Source of the DNA: Microbacterium cremeum
Lineage (GTDB): Bacteria > Actinomycetota > Actinomycetes > Actinomycetales > Microbacteriaceae
Reading direction: 5' to 3'
Assembly: GCF_015277855.1 (NCBI RefSeq)
Contig: NZ_CP063812.1
Location: forward strand, 3,534,001 to 3,598,000
DNA length: 64,000 nt
Below are positions 43,373 to 52,285 of the stretch, one piece after another. Each line of letters starts with the position of its first letter. The first letter of the stretch is position 1. The position numbers and the translations under genes were made by a program. The notes beneath the pieces were generated by a model. The model was not told where the DNA came from, searched no databases, and saw nothing but the letters and a program-made list of their open reading frames with translations.

Positions 43373-44290
43373 ATGTCGCTCGAAGGCAGAGTCGCCGTCG
43401 TCACCGGTTCGGGCCGCGGCCTGGGCCTCGCCTACGCCCAGGAGCTCGCCCGCCAGGGCGCAGCCGTCGTCGTCAACGACGTCGACGAGGCCACCGCCGC
43501 GGAGGCCGTCGCATCGATCGAGTCCGCGGGCGGTCGCGCGGTCGCCGTGGTCGCGCCCGTCGGCCCCACCGAGACCGCGCAGCGGCTCGTGCAGACCGCG
43601 GTCGACACGTACGGCCGCCTCGACATCCTCGTCACCAACGCCGGCGTGCTGCGCGACACCGTGCTGTGGAAGATGAGCGACGACGACTTCGACACCGTGA
43701 TCAACGTCCACCTGCGCGGCACGTTCACGTGCGTGCGCGAGGCCGCGACGTACATGCGCGCGAACGAGATCCCGGGCCGCATCATCTGCATCGGCTCCCC
43801 CACCGGGCAGCGCGGCAACTTCGGCCAGACCAACTACGCCGCCGCCAAAGCCGGCATCGTCGGCATGGTGCGCACATGGGCGCTCGAGCTGAAGAAGGCC
43901 GGCATCACCGCGAACGCGGTCATCCCCGTCGCCGCGACCGCGATGACCGCGACCGTCCCCTACTTCGCCGCCGCCGTCGAGGCCGACGAGAAGGGCGAGC
44001 CGATGCCCGCCTTCTTCCGCCACGACCTCGGGTTCGGCACGTCGGACGACGTCGCGGGCCTCATCGCCTATCTCGCATCGGATGCCGCGGCCGCCGTCAC
44101 CGGACAGGCCATCGGCATCGGCGGCGACCGCCTGCAGCTGTGGTCGCATCCCGAGCCCGTCGCGACGGCCTACCGCGAGGGCGGCTGGACGCACGACGCG
44201 CTGCAGACCGGGTTCGACGACGCCGTCGGCGGACTGCAGTCCGTCGGCGAGAAGTTCCCGCCCCTCCCCGAGGAGCTCCAGCGGCCGTGA
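43373..44290 (+). CDS. couM: SDR dehydrogenase, CouM-like (3-hydroxyacyl-CoA step)
   Basis: A 305-residue SDR with VTGSGRGLGLAYAQELARQG, TNAG, and catalytic residues in CIGSPTGQRG and NYAAAKAG. It resembles the HSD17B4/MFE-2-type hydroxyacyl-CoA dehydrogenases. In the p-hydroxycinnamate pathway CouM oxidises the 3-hydroxyacyl-CoA to the beta-keto form. AAGGAG precedes the ATG by six bases. First gene of the operon; assignment rests on the matching gene set. Confidence 0.78.
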   Translation: MSLEGRVAVVTGSGRGLGLAYAQELARQGAAVVVNDVDEATAAEAVASIESAGGRAVAVVAPVGPTETAQRLVQTAVDTYGRLDILVTNAGVLRDTVLWKMSDDDFDTVINVHLRGTFTCVREAATYMRANEIPGRIICIGSPTGQRGNFGQTNYAAAKAGIVGMVRTWALELKKAGITANAVIPVAATAMTATVPYFAAAVEADEKGEPMPAFFRHDLGFGTSDDVAGLIAYLASDAAAAVTGQAIGIGGDRLQLWSHPEPVATAYREGGWTHDALQTGFDDAVGGLQSVGEKFPPLPEELQRP

Positions 44291-44334
44291 CGACGCTGCG
44301 CGTTTCGGCTGTGCGTTTCGACTGGGCGTTACGT

Positions 44335-44480
44335 CTCTGCGTTTCGCCTCGCTCCGCTCGCTCAACGACCACCGCTCGCTCAACGACCACCGCTCGCTCA
44401 ACGACCGACCCCCACTCAACGACCACCGCTCGCTCAACGACCGGCCCCCGCTCCACGACAGCCCCACCCAACGACCGATA
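44335..44480. repeat. Family-1 repeat cluster between couM-like and couO-like genes
   Basis: CGCTCGCTCAACGACC recurs five times (from about 44355 to 44445), preceded by one fuller copy GTTTCGCCTCGCTCCGCTCG. It fills most of the 198-base gap inside what should be one operon. Confidence 0.88.
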
Positions 44481-44488
44481 GGTAGCCG

Positions 44489-45379
44489 ATGACCCGCTAC
44501 GAACCGGCGATCGACCTCGACGCCATCAGCGCGATCGACGTGCACGTGCACATCGAGGTCGACGGCCATGGTCACGCGTCGCTGCCGCAGGACCTCGTCG
44601 AGGCCGCGTCGCGGTACTTCAGCGCCGACAGCCCGCGGCCCGACCTCGACTCGATCGCCGACTACTACCGCGAGCGCCGCATGGCCGCCGTGGTGTTCAC
44701 CGTCGACGCGCACACCCGCCTGGGTCACCCGGCGATCTCGAGCGCCGAGATCGCCGAGGGCGCCGCGTGCAACAACGACGTGCTCATCCCCTTCGGCTCG
44801 GTGGACCCGAACCGCGGCGCCGAGGCCCTCGAGCTCGCCCGCACGCTGATCGCCGAGCACGGCGTGCGCGGCTTCAAGTTCCACCCCACCGTGCAGGGGT
44901 TCGACCCGTCCGACGAGGCGCACTTCCCGCTCTACGAGCTGCTGCAGGACGCCGGTGTGGTCGCGCTGTTCCACACCGGCCAGACCGGGATCGGCGCGGG
45001 CCTTCCCGGGGGTCGCGGCCTGCTGCTGGGACTGTCCAACCCGATCCTCCTCGACCCCGTGGCCGCACGCTTCCCCGAGCTGCAGATCATCATGGCCCAC
45101 CCGTCCGTGCCGTGGCAGGACGAAGCGCTGGCCGTCGCGACGCACAAGCACAACACGTGGATCGACCTGTCGGGCTGGAGCCCCAAGTACTTCCCCGAAT
45201 CGCTCGCGCGCGCCGCGAACTCCTACCTGAAGTCGCGGGTGCTCTTCGGCTCCGACTTCCCGCTTCTCACGCCCGACCGCTGGATGACGGATGCCGAGAC
45301 CGCCGGCTCGTTCAAGCCCGAGGCGATGCCCGGCATCCTCAAGCTCAATGCGGCGCGTCTGCTGGGGCTCGGGGGCTGA
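44489..45379 (+). CDS. couO: Amidohydrolase, CouO-like 4-hydroxyphenyl-beta-ketoacyl-CoA hydrolase
   Basis: A 296-residue PF04909 amidohydrolase. AIDVHVHIE has the metal His19 and His21; FKFHPTVQGF, LFHTGQTG, MAHPSVPW and LFGSDFP carry the other expected ligands. In Rhodococcus CouO releases 4-hydroxybenzoate-type acids from the beta-ketoacyl-CoA. GATAGGTAGCCG precedes the ATG, so the ribosome-binding site is moderate. The downstream dehydrogenase begins one base after the stop. Confidence 0.8.
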   Translation: MTRYEPAIDLDAISAIDVHVHIEVDGHGHASLPQDLVEAASRYFSADSPRPDLDSIADYYRERRMAAVVFTVDAHTRLGHPAISSAEIAEGAACNNDVLIPFGSVDPNRGAEALELARTLIAEHGVRGFKFHPTVQGFDPSDEAHFPLYELLQDAGVVALFHTGQTGIGAGLPGGRGLLLGLSNPILLDPVAARFPELQIIMAHPSVPWQDEALAVATHKHNTWIDLSGWSPKYFPESLARAANSYLKSRVLFGSDFPLLTPDRWMTDAETAGSFKPEAMPGILKLNAARLLGLGG

Positions 45380-45380
45380 C

Positions 45381-46610
45381 GTGCCGGCGCTCGAGGCGGA
45401 TGCGACGTTCGGGTTCGACCCGTACGCGATCGCGGACGCCCACCTGAGTCCCGCCGCGCGCGCTGCGCTCGAGGGCTTGCAGCGGACGCTGGAGCGCACC
45501 ATCCGTCCCCTTCTCGCCGAGGCGTGGGAGACGGCGACGATGCCGCCCGAGGTGCTCGACGCGCTCATCCCGCTCGACCTCATGGCGCCGGCGGGGGTGG
45601 ATGCCGCGGAGGCGGGTTCGAGCATGTTCTCGGGCTTGCGCAACTACGTGCTCGCACGCACCGACGTGTCGGTGGCCACGCTGTACAACGCGCAGTCGGG
45701 GCTGTTCCGCACCGCCGTCGCGCTGGGCGGATCGCCCGCGCAGGCCGCCGAGCTCGATCCGCGCGTGCGCAGCTTCGAGCTGAAGGGCGTCTTCGCGCTC
45801 ACCGAGCCCGAGCACGGCTCCGACATCGCCGGCGGTCTCGCGACCACCGCGCGGCGCGAGGGCGACCAGTGGGTGATCGACGGCCGCAAGAAGTGGATCG
45901 GCGGGGCCGCGGCATCCGATGTGCTCGTCGTCTTCGCGCGCGATCAGGACGACCACGAGGTCAAGGCGTTCCTCGTGCCGACGGATGCCGACGGCGTGAG
46001 CGTCGACGCGATCGGCGGCAAGGTCTCGCTGCGCCCGATGCCGAACGCGCTCATCACCCTTCGCGACGTGCGCGTGGCCGAGGCATCCCGCCTGCAGAAC
46101 GTGAACGGCTGGCGCGATGTCGCCCGCATCCTGCGCGCGATGCGATCGGACGTCGCCTGGATCGCCGCGGGCCTGCAGGCCGGCGCACTCGACGCGGCGG
46201 TCCGGTACGTGCGCGAACGGCGCCAGTTCGACCGGCCCCTCGGCGGCTTCCAGCTCGTGCAGGAGAAGCTCGCCCGCATGCTCGGCAACACCGTCGCCTC
46301 GCTGGCGCTCGTCGTGCAGCTGTCGGCGCGGCAGGACGGTTCGACCGCCCTCGCCGCAGACGCGTCGCCACGTCTCGGCGGCGAGTACGCCGACGAGAAC
46401 TCCGCCCTCGCCAAGATGCAGACCGCGCGCCTGGCGCGCGAGACCGTGGCGCTCGGCCGGGAGGTACTGGGCGGCAACGGCATCCTGCTCGAGCACGACG
46501 TCGCCCGCTTCTTCGCCGACGCGGAGGCGGTGTACTCGTACGAGGGCACGCACGAGATCAACGCCCTCATCGTCGGCCGCGCCCTCACCGGCGCCTCCGC
46601 CTTCACCTGA
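45381..46610 (+). CDS. couN: Acyl-CoA dehydrogenase, CouN-like
   Basis: A 409-residue FAD acyl-CoA dehydrogenase. FALTEPEHGSDIAGGLATTA and GRKKWIGGAAASDVLVVFAR are the substrate and flavin segments; ERRQFDRPLGGFQLVQEKLA and GREVLGGNGILLEHDVARFF with YSYEGTHEINALIVGRAL complete the family pattern, the Glu of YEGTHE being the usual base. It would act on side chains lacking the double bond, such as phenylpropanoyl-CoA. GTG start one base after couO. Confidence 0.82.
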   Translation: MPALEADATFGFDPYAIADAHLSPAARAALEGLQRTLERTIRPLLAEAWETATMPPEVLDALIPLDLMAPAGVDAAEAGSSMFSGLRNYVLARTDVSVATLYNAQSGLFRTAVALGGSPAQAAELDPRVRSFELKGVFALTEPEHGSDIAGGLATTARREGDQWVIDGRKKWIGGAAASDVLVVFARDQDDHEVKAFLVPTDADGVSVDAIGGKVSLRPMPNALITLRDVRVAEASRLQNVNGWRDVARILRAMRSDVAWIAAGLQAGALDAAVRYVRERRQFDRPLGGFQLVQEKLARMLGNTVASLALVVQLSARQDGSTALAADASPRLGGEYADENSALAKMQTARLARETVALGREVLGGNGILLEHDVARFFADAEAVYSYEGTHEINALIVGRALTGASAFT

Positions 46611-46638
46611 TCCCCGTCCCCAGCCAAGGAGAGCACCC

Positions 46639-47091
46639 ATGACCACCACCGTCGACTACACCGACGTCGCCGGACTCGCCGGCACCGACCTCGGCTGGAC
46701 CGAGTGGCTCGAGGTCACGCAGGACCGCGTGAACCTGTTCGCCGACGCCACCGACGACCACCAGTGGATCCACGTCGACCCCGAGCGGGCGGCATCCGGC
46801 CCCTTCGGCGGACCCATCGCCCACGGCTTCCTGAGCCTCTCGCTGACCGTGAAGTTCTGGTCGGAGCTGTTCGACGTCACCGGCGTCTCGACGCGCGTGA
46901 ACTACGGCCTCGACAAGGTGCGGTTCGTCTCGCCGGTGAAGGTCGGCGCGCGCGTGCGCGGCGGGGCGATCATCTCCGAGGTCACCGAGGTACGCGGCGG
47001 CTACCAGTTCGCCGTCGATCAGACGATCGAGATCGAGGGCGCCGACAAGCCCGCTGTCGTCGCCCGAGGGCTCTACCGCTTCTACGCCTGA
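46639..47091 (+). CDS. MaoC-family (R)-specific hydratase
   Basis: A 150-residue hot-dog-fold enoyl-CoA hydratase. FADATDDHQWIHVDPERAAS (catalytic Asp and His) and FGGPIAHGFLSLSL define the family. In this operon it most likely hydrates the cinnamoyl-CoA, a step that in the Rhodococcus cou cluster is done by CouH, a crotonase. GAGAGCACCC upstream has AAGGAGA as the ribosome-binding site. Confidence 0.85.
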   Translation: MTTTVDYTDVAGLAGTDLGWTEWLEVTQDRVNLFADATDDHQWIHVDPERAASGPFGGPIAHGFLSLSLTVKFWSELFDVTGVSTRVNYGLDKVRFVSPVKVGARVRGGAIISEVTEVRGGYQFAVDQTIEIEGADKPAVVARGLYRFYA

Positions 47092-47171
47092 CCCGACGGC
47101 ACCAGCCTTCGAAGGGCTCGGGAACGGCGCCTCACCCAGTCACCGCACCTCAACGCAGAGGACAGGCAACG

Positions 47172-48695
47172 ATGCACAACCACGGACTCGGATCGTGGAT
47201 GGCCAAGCGCCGTCTCAAGACACCCGACAAGACCGCGCTCGTCTTCGACGGCGAGTCGATCACGTACCGTCAGCTGGCGGATGCCGCCGACGACGTGTCG
47301 GCGCTGCTGTGGCAGCGCGGCATCCGCAAGGGAGACGCGGTCGCGTATCTCGGCGAGAACAGCCCGCAGTTCCTGCAGGTGCTGTTCGGCGCGGTACAGC
47401 TGGGCGCCGTCGTCGTGCCCGTCAACACCCGGCTCGCACCGCCCGAGGTAGCGCACGTGCTGACCGATTCGGGAGCGCGCATTCTCGTGCATGACCGGGA
47501 GTTCGCCGAGCGACTCGAGGCCGCGCTCGTGCAGGGCGACCTCCCCGACCGCATCGCGACCGGAGAGGGTTCACCAGAGCACCCAGGCCTGGCCGCGCTG
47601 ATGCGCACCGCGCCCGCCGGGTACCCCCGCGCAGAGGTCGCGCTGGACGACCCTGCCGCGATCATCTACACCTCCGGGACCACCGGCAAGGCCAAGGGAG
47701 CGGTGCTGACGCACGGCAACCTTACGTGGGTGTCACTCAACTGCATCGTCGACTACGACGTGGTGTCGACCGACATCGCGCTGATGATCTCGCCGCTGTT
47801 CCACGTCGCCTCGCTGGGGATGGGCGCGCTGCCGGTGATCCTCAAGGGCGCCACGATCGTGCTCGAGAAGGGCTTCGACGCGGGCCGCGCGCTCGAGCAG
47901 ATCCAGCGCCATCGTGTCACGATGCTCTCGGGCGTGCCGACGACGTACCAGCTCATGGCCGATCATCCGGCCTGGGCGACCACCGACCTGTCGAGCCTGG
48001 CGAAGCTCACGTGCGGCGGTTCGGCCGTGCCCACGCGCATCCTCAACGCGTACGAGGAGCGTGGCCTGTCGTTCTCGCAGGGCTACGGCATGACCGAGAC
48101 ATCGCCGGGGGCGACATCGCTCTCGCCCGCCATGACCCGCGCGAAGCAGGGCAGCGTCGGACTCCCCCACTTCTTCACCGAAGTCCGGATCGCGGACGAG
48201 CACGGTGAGATGGTGCCGCGTGGCACGGTGGGCGAGATCGAGATCTCTGGCCCGAACGTGTTCGCCGGCTACCAAGGGAACCCCGAGGCGACGGCCGCAG
48301 CGTTCACCCCGGACGGCTGGTTCCGATCGGGCGACCTCGGCTATCTGGACGCCGACGGCTATCTCTATGTCGCGGATCGGCTGAAGGACATGATCATCTC
48401 GGGCGGCGAGAACATCTACCCCGCCGAGGTGGAGAACCTGGTGAGCGACCTCGAAGGCGTCACCGGCGTCGCCGTGATCGGCATGCCCGACGAGCGGTGG
48501 GGCGAGGTGCCGTGGGCCGTGGTCACCGTGCGGCAGGGAGCATCCGTCGACACCGCCGCGGTGCGAGCGCACTTGGACGGCCGCATCGCGCGCTACAAGA
48601 TACCCAAGCATGTCGTCATCGTCGACGAGCTGCCCCGCACCGCGTCCGGCAAGGTGCGCAAGGCCGACCTCCGCGCCCGGTACGCAGACCGATGA
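47172..48695 (+). CDS. couL: Acyl/aryl-CoA ligase, CouL-like
   Basis: A 507-residue AMP-forming CoA synthetase. IIYTSGTTGKAKGAVLTHGN (P-loop, from residue 164), YGMTETSPG, GWFRSGDLGYLD, SGGENIYPAEVE and the C-terminal RTASGKVRK with the acyl-adenylating Lys are all present. It should activate a p-hydroxycinnamic acid such as p-coumarate or ferulate. Last gene of the operon. Specificity inferred from context. Confidence 0.85.
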   Translation: MHNHGLGSWMAKRRLKTPDKTALVFDGESITYRQLADAADDVSALLWQRGIRKGDAVAYLGENSPQFLQVLFGAVQLGAVVVPVNTRLAPPEVAHVLTDSGARILVHDREFAERLEAALVQGDLPDRIATGEGSPEHPGLAALMRTAPAGYPRAEVALDDPAAIIYTSGTTGKAKGAVLTHGNLTWVSLNCIVDYDVVSTDIALMISPLFHVASLGMGALPVILKGATIVLEKGFDAGRALEQIQRHRVTMLSGVPTTYQLMADHPAWATTDLSSLAKLTCGGSAVPTRILNAYEERGLSFSQGYGMTETSPGATSLSPAMTRAKQGSVGLPHFFTEVRIADEHGEMVPRGTVGEIEISGPNVFAGYQGNPEATAAAFTPDGWFRSGDLGYLDADGYLYVADRLKDMIISGGENIYPAEVENLVSDLEGVTGVAVIGMPDERWGEVPWAVVTVRQGASVDTAAVRAHLDGRIARYKIPKHVVIVDELPRTASGKVRKADLRARYADR

Positions 48696-48887
48696 CCCGG
48701 ATGCCGCCCCCACCACGGGCGCGACGTTTCGGGTGCGACCGGCTCGTCGAGAGTTTGATCGACCCAGCTGCGCCCGCGCCGCAGCCGCTCGCTCGCCTCG
48801 GCAGTGCGGTCGCCGGCGGCCCGTAGCCAGCGGGCGACCTCGACGGCGAACCCGCGGTCGTCTCGTACGCGATGCGCCTGTCGCCTC

Positions 48888-49844
48888 TCAGAGCTCGAGC
48901 ACAAGGCGCTTTCCAGTGCAGCGCGAGACGCAGATCATCATGACTTCGTTCTCCGCACGCTCCCGGGCGTTGAGCACGGCGTCCCGGTGATCCGCCGCGC
49001 CCTCGACGATGAAGGTCTCGCACGTCCCGCACGTCCCGCCACGGCACGACGAGGGAGCGGGCACGCCCGCTTCGACGACTTTGTCGAGAATCGTCTCGCC
49101 CGGCTGCACGGTGAAGGTCTTCCCAGTGAGCGACAGCTCGACCTCGAACGCGTGGTCGGTCTGGACGGTCAGCTCGCTCGAGTTGACGAAGCGCTCGAGG
49201 TGAACTTCGACGCCGGCTGCGTCCGCTTCGTTCTCGAGCGCGTCGAGGAGTCGCGCCGGGCCGCACGCGTACACGACGGCGTCGCAGGCGCGCGCCCGCG
49301 CGAGCACGTCGGTCAATCCCATGCGCTGTCCCTCGGAGCTCACATAGATGCGCACGCGATCGCCGTAGATCTCCAGGTCGGCACCGAAGGCCATGGTCGA
49401 GGGCTCGCGGCCTGCGTAGTGCAGCGTCCACTCCGATCCCGCGGCCTCGGCGGCGCGCAGCATCGGCAGGATCGGGGTGATCCCGATTCCGCCGGCGACG
49501 AAGACCATCCGCTCCCGAGGAGCGAACCCGAAGCGGTCGCGCGGCTCGGACACGCGCACGAGCTGGCCCTGACGCACGTGGTCATGCACATGGATGCTGC
49601 CGCCTTCGCCCGCGTCCTCGCGCAGAACCGCGATGCGGTAGACCGTCCGATCGCCCGGGTCGCCGCATAGGGAGTACTGCCGCACGAGGGGCGGTGCGCC
49701 GGGGCGGTCGATATGCACGTCGATGTGCGCGCCGGGCACCCACTCGGGAAGATCGAGCCCATGCGGGTCCGCGAGTACGAGCCCGGCTACTCCACGGGCC
49801 TCGTCCATGTGCGCGGTGACCTGGAGAGTCAGCATCCTCGGCAC
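48888..49844 (-). CDS. VanB/phthalate-dioxygenase-reductase-type flavin/[2Fe-2S] oxidoreductase
   Basis: A 318-residue electron-transfer protein. The FNR-like half has RQYSLC (FMN site, about 55-60) and VAGGIGITPILPML (NAD site, about 116-129); the C-terminal plant-type ferredoxin domain has Cys267, Cys272, Cys275 and Cys305. This domain order is that of VanB and phthalate dioxygenase reductase, which normally feed Rieske oxygenases. No oxygenase is adjacent; the nearest partner candidate is the P450 5 kb away. The start is uncertain: GTG used here, or ATG three codons later. Two bases after the ABC ATPase stop. Confidence 0.88.
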   Translation of the reverse strand: MPRMLTLQVTAHMDEARGVAGLVLADPHGLDLPEWVPGAHIDVHIDRPGAPPLVRQYSLCGDPGDRTVYRIAVLREDAGEGGSIHVHDHVRQGQLVRVSEPRDRFGFAPRERMVFVAGGIGITPILPMLRAAEAAGSEWTLHYAGREPSTMAFGADLEIYGDRVRIYVSSEGQRMGLTDVLARARACDAVVYACGPARLLDALENEADAAGVEVHLERFVNSSELTVQTDHAFEVELSLTGKTFTVQPGETILDKVVEAGVPAPSSCRGGTCGTCETFIVEGAADHRDAVLNARERAENEVMMICVSRCTGKRLVLEL

Positions 49845-49845
49845 C

Positions 49846-50676
49846 TCACGACGCCGACGGCGGCACCGCCGCGGAAGCGCGGTAGCTCGTGTGCTTGGCC
49901 TGCTGGATCAGCGCGTAGACCCGCGTGCGCAGCGCCGCAAACTCCGGAAGCGCTCGTGTCGTGAGCTGGTCGCGCTCGGCCGGGAGGTCGATCGTGACGT
50001 CTTCGAGCACGAAGGTCGGAGCGTGCGAGAGGACCAGGACGCGCTGCCCCAGGTACACCGACTCGTCGATGTCGTGCGTCACGAACAGGACGGTCACGCC
50101 CAGCTGCTGCCAGAGCCGACGGACGAGGTCCTCGAGATCCGCGCGTGTCTGCGCGTCGACGGCAGCGAACGGCTCGTCCATCACGAGGATGTGCGGCTGA
50201 TACGCGATCGCTCGGGCGATCGCGACACGCTGCTGCATGCCGCCCGAGAGCTGCCAGGGGTACTTCTTGTGCGCGTGGGCAAGACCGACCGCTTCCAGTG
50301 CCTCGGCGACGAGTCTGGTGCGCGCGGAGCGCGAAGTGCCCTTGGCTCTGAGGGGCAGTTCGACGTTGTCGTGCACGCTCAGCCATGGGTACAGGCTGCG
50401 GCTGTAGTCCTGCAGCACGACGGCCATGCCCTCGGGAGGGCCCAACACCTTGGAGCCCTCGAGCAGCACCTGACCGGATGTCGGAGACAGTAGCCCCGAC
50501 ACGCAACGCAGGAACGTCGTCTTGCCGGCGCCGGAGGGCCCGACGATGCAGACGAGCTCGTTCCTGCCGATCGCGAAGTCGAGGTCGCCGATGGCTTCGA
50601 TGGCCGTCGGCCCCGAGCCGTAGACCTTGCGCAGATGCTGCACCTCGAGCATCTGCCCGGAGGGGGGAGTCGACAT
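49846..50676 (-). CDS. ABC transporter ATPase, NitT/TauT (SsuB) type
   Basis: A 276-residue ATP-binding subunit. Walker A GPSGAGKTT at about 46-54, Q-loop LQDYSRSLYPW, signature LSGGMQQRVAIARA and Walker B ILVMDEPFAAVD. Energises the two permeases encoded upstream. The family imports sulfonates, nitrate, pyrimidines or aromatic acids such as phthalate. Confidence 0.92.
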   Translation of the reverse strand: MSTPPSGQMLEVQHLRKVYGSGPTAIEAIGDLDFAIGRNELVCIVGPSGAGKTTFLRCVSGLLSPTSGQVLLEGSKVLGPPEGMAVVLQDYSRSLYPWLSVHDNVELPLRAKGTSRSARTRLVAEALEAVGLAHAHKKYPWQLSGGMQQRVAIARAIAYQPHILVMDEPFAAVDAQTRADLEDLVRRLWQQLGVTVLFVTHDIDESVYLGQRVLVLSHAPTFVLEDVTIDLPAERDQLTTRALPEFAALRTRVYALIQQAKHTSYRASAAVPPSAS

Positions 50677-50682
50677 GGCGGA

Positions 50683-51450
50683 TCACCTTTCCAGCGTCTG
50701 CATGCCGACGTACCAGCGGAGCATGCGACGCTCAACGAGCTTGAAGACGATGTTCGCGACGACTCCGACGATGCCGAGCAGGATGATCCCGCTCCACATC
50801 TCCTTGATCTGGAAGAGTCGCTGGAACTGGATGATGTTGAAGCCGATACCGTTGCTCGAGGCGAACATCTCGCTGATCACCATCATGATGATCGCGATCG
50901 ACAGCGCCTGGCGTGCGCCGACGAACACCTTGGGTCCGGCGGACGGGATCGTCACGGTGAGCAGGCGCCGCAGCCCACCGATCCGATACGACTTCGCCGT
51001 GTCGACCTGCGTCAGGTCGATGCCACGGACGCCCTCGATCGAGTTGATGAGGATGGGCCACACGCTCCCGAAGGCGATGACGGTGATCTGCATGCCCGTG
51101 CCGAACCCGGTGAAGAGCATGATGATCGGCACCAGCACCGGCGGCGGGATGGCACGGAACAGCTCGAAGACCGGTTCGGCGAACAGCCGGAGACGGCGGA
51201 ACGTCCCGACGAAGATGCCGAGCGCGATGCCAATCACGAGCGCGCAGACGTAGCCGATCACGAGGCGGGTCAGACTCGGCAGCACGTCGTCGGTCAGACG
51301 GCCCTCCAGCCACGTCTGCGGGATCACTCCGGCGATCGACAACGGAGACGGGAAGTAGAAGTTCTGGCTGATCTCGGCGTACAGCTGCCACAGGCACAGC
51401 AGCACGACGGGGACGGCGAAGGTCACGGCGGTCCAGCGGAGGGCTTTCAT
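50683..51450 (-). CDS. ABC transporter permease (second of pair), SsuC type
   Basis: A 255-residue inner-membrane protein with six hydrophobic segments and the EAA loop near AKSYRIGGLRRLLTVTIPSA. It and the next permease are different sequences, so the transporter probably uses a heterodimer. One-base gap to the upstream permease. Confidence 0.9.
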   Translation of the reverse strand: MKALRWTAVTFAVPVVLLCLWQLYAEISQNFYFPSPLSIAGVIPQTWLEGRLTDDVLPSLTRLVIGYVCALVIGIALGIFVGTFRRLRLFAEPVFELFRAIPPPVLVPIIMLFTGFGTGMQITVIAFGSVWPILINSIEGVRGIDLTQVDTAKSYRIGGLRRLLTVTIPSAGPKVFVGARQALSIAIIMMVISEMFASSNGIGFNIIQFQRLFQIKEMWSGIILLGIVGVVANIVFKLVERRMLRWYVGMQTLER

Positions 51451-51451
51451 G

Positions 51452-52285
51452 TCAGCGCACCTCCGACCGCACCGAGGCGTGCCAGAAAAGCAGGCGTCCT
51501 TCGAGAAGCCGTGTGCCGACGTTGACGACGACACCCAGGACCGCCGTCACGAGCACGAGCGCGTACATCATGGGCACGGCCGCCGAGGACTGCGCGAGCG
51601 CGATGAGCTTGCCCAGTCCCGGGGAGCCGATGACAAGCTCGCCGGTGATCTCGAGGATGAGAGCCACGGCCGCGGCGAGCCGCACACCGACGATGAGATA
51701 GGGCATCATGCTCGGCCACACCACCTCGCGCACCGTGCGAAACGTGCCGAAGCGGTAGGTGCGCGCGGTGTCGAGTGCGACGCGATCGACATCGCGTACG
51801 CCGTAGATGACCTGAAGGAGCACGGGCCACAGGCTCGCGAACACGACGAGCAGGAGCGTCGCCTGCATCGTGGTGCCGAACAGCAGAGCCGCGATCGGGA
51901 CGAGCGCGACCGACGGGATGGGGCGCAGGAACTCGATCGTCGAGGTCAGCAGGCGGTCGACCGTCGGCATGCTCGCGACGATGACGCCGAGGCCGACGCC
52001 GGCGACGATCGCGATCGACAGGCCGACGCTCCATCCGAGCAGCGTCGCTCCCAGCGCCTGCCAGAACGCCGAGGTCCGTGCGAGCTCGCCCAGAGCGCCG
52101 AGCACCTCCGTCAGCGGTGGGAAGTAGGCCGGGTCGACCGCGCCGGACGACGGCAGGAACTGCAGCAGCACCGCGAGCGTGGCGATGCCGGCGAGTCCCC
52201 AGCAGAGCGGCTCGAGGTTCGTCGCGCGCTTGGCGTGGTGCCGCAGGCGGATCGTCGTCGTCGGCGAGGTGGCGGGTGCTGCCAT
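51452..52285 (-). CDS. ABC transporter permease (first of pair), SsuC type
   Basis: A 277-residue permease with six hydrophobic segments; the EAA region is ARTYRFGTFRTVREVVWPSM. It begins with an arginine-rich cytoplasmic stretch. Its start shares a base with the stop of the kinase gene (TGATG). Confidence 0.9.
   Translation of the reverse strand: MAAPATSPTTTIRLRHHAKRATNLEPLCWGLAGIATLAVLLQFLPSSGAVDPAYFPPLTEVLGALGELARTSAFWQALGATLLGWSVGLSIAIVAGVGLGVIVASMPTVDRLLTSTIEFLRPIPSVALVPIAALLFGTTMQATLLLVVFASLWPVLLQVIYGVRDVDRVALDTARTYRFGTFRTVREVVWPSMMPYLIVGVRLAAAVALILEITGELVIGSPGLGKLIALAQSSAAVPMMYALVLVTAVLGVVVNVGTRLLEGRLLFWHASVRSEVR

Noticed and set aside
48696..48887. Minus-strand coding-like segment (VARWLRAAGDRTAEASERLR) between convergent couL-like and reductase genes
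   Set aside because: Looks protein-like, possibly a gene remnant, but there is no start with a ribosome-binding site and no family I recognise.
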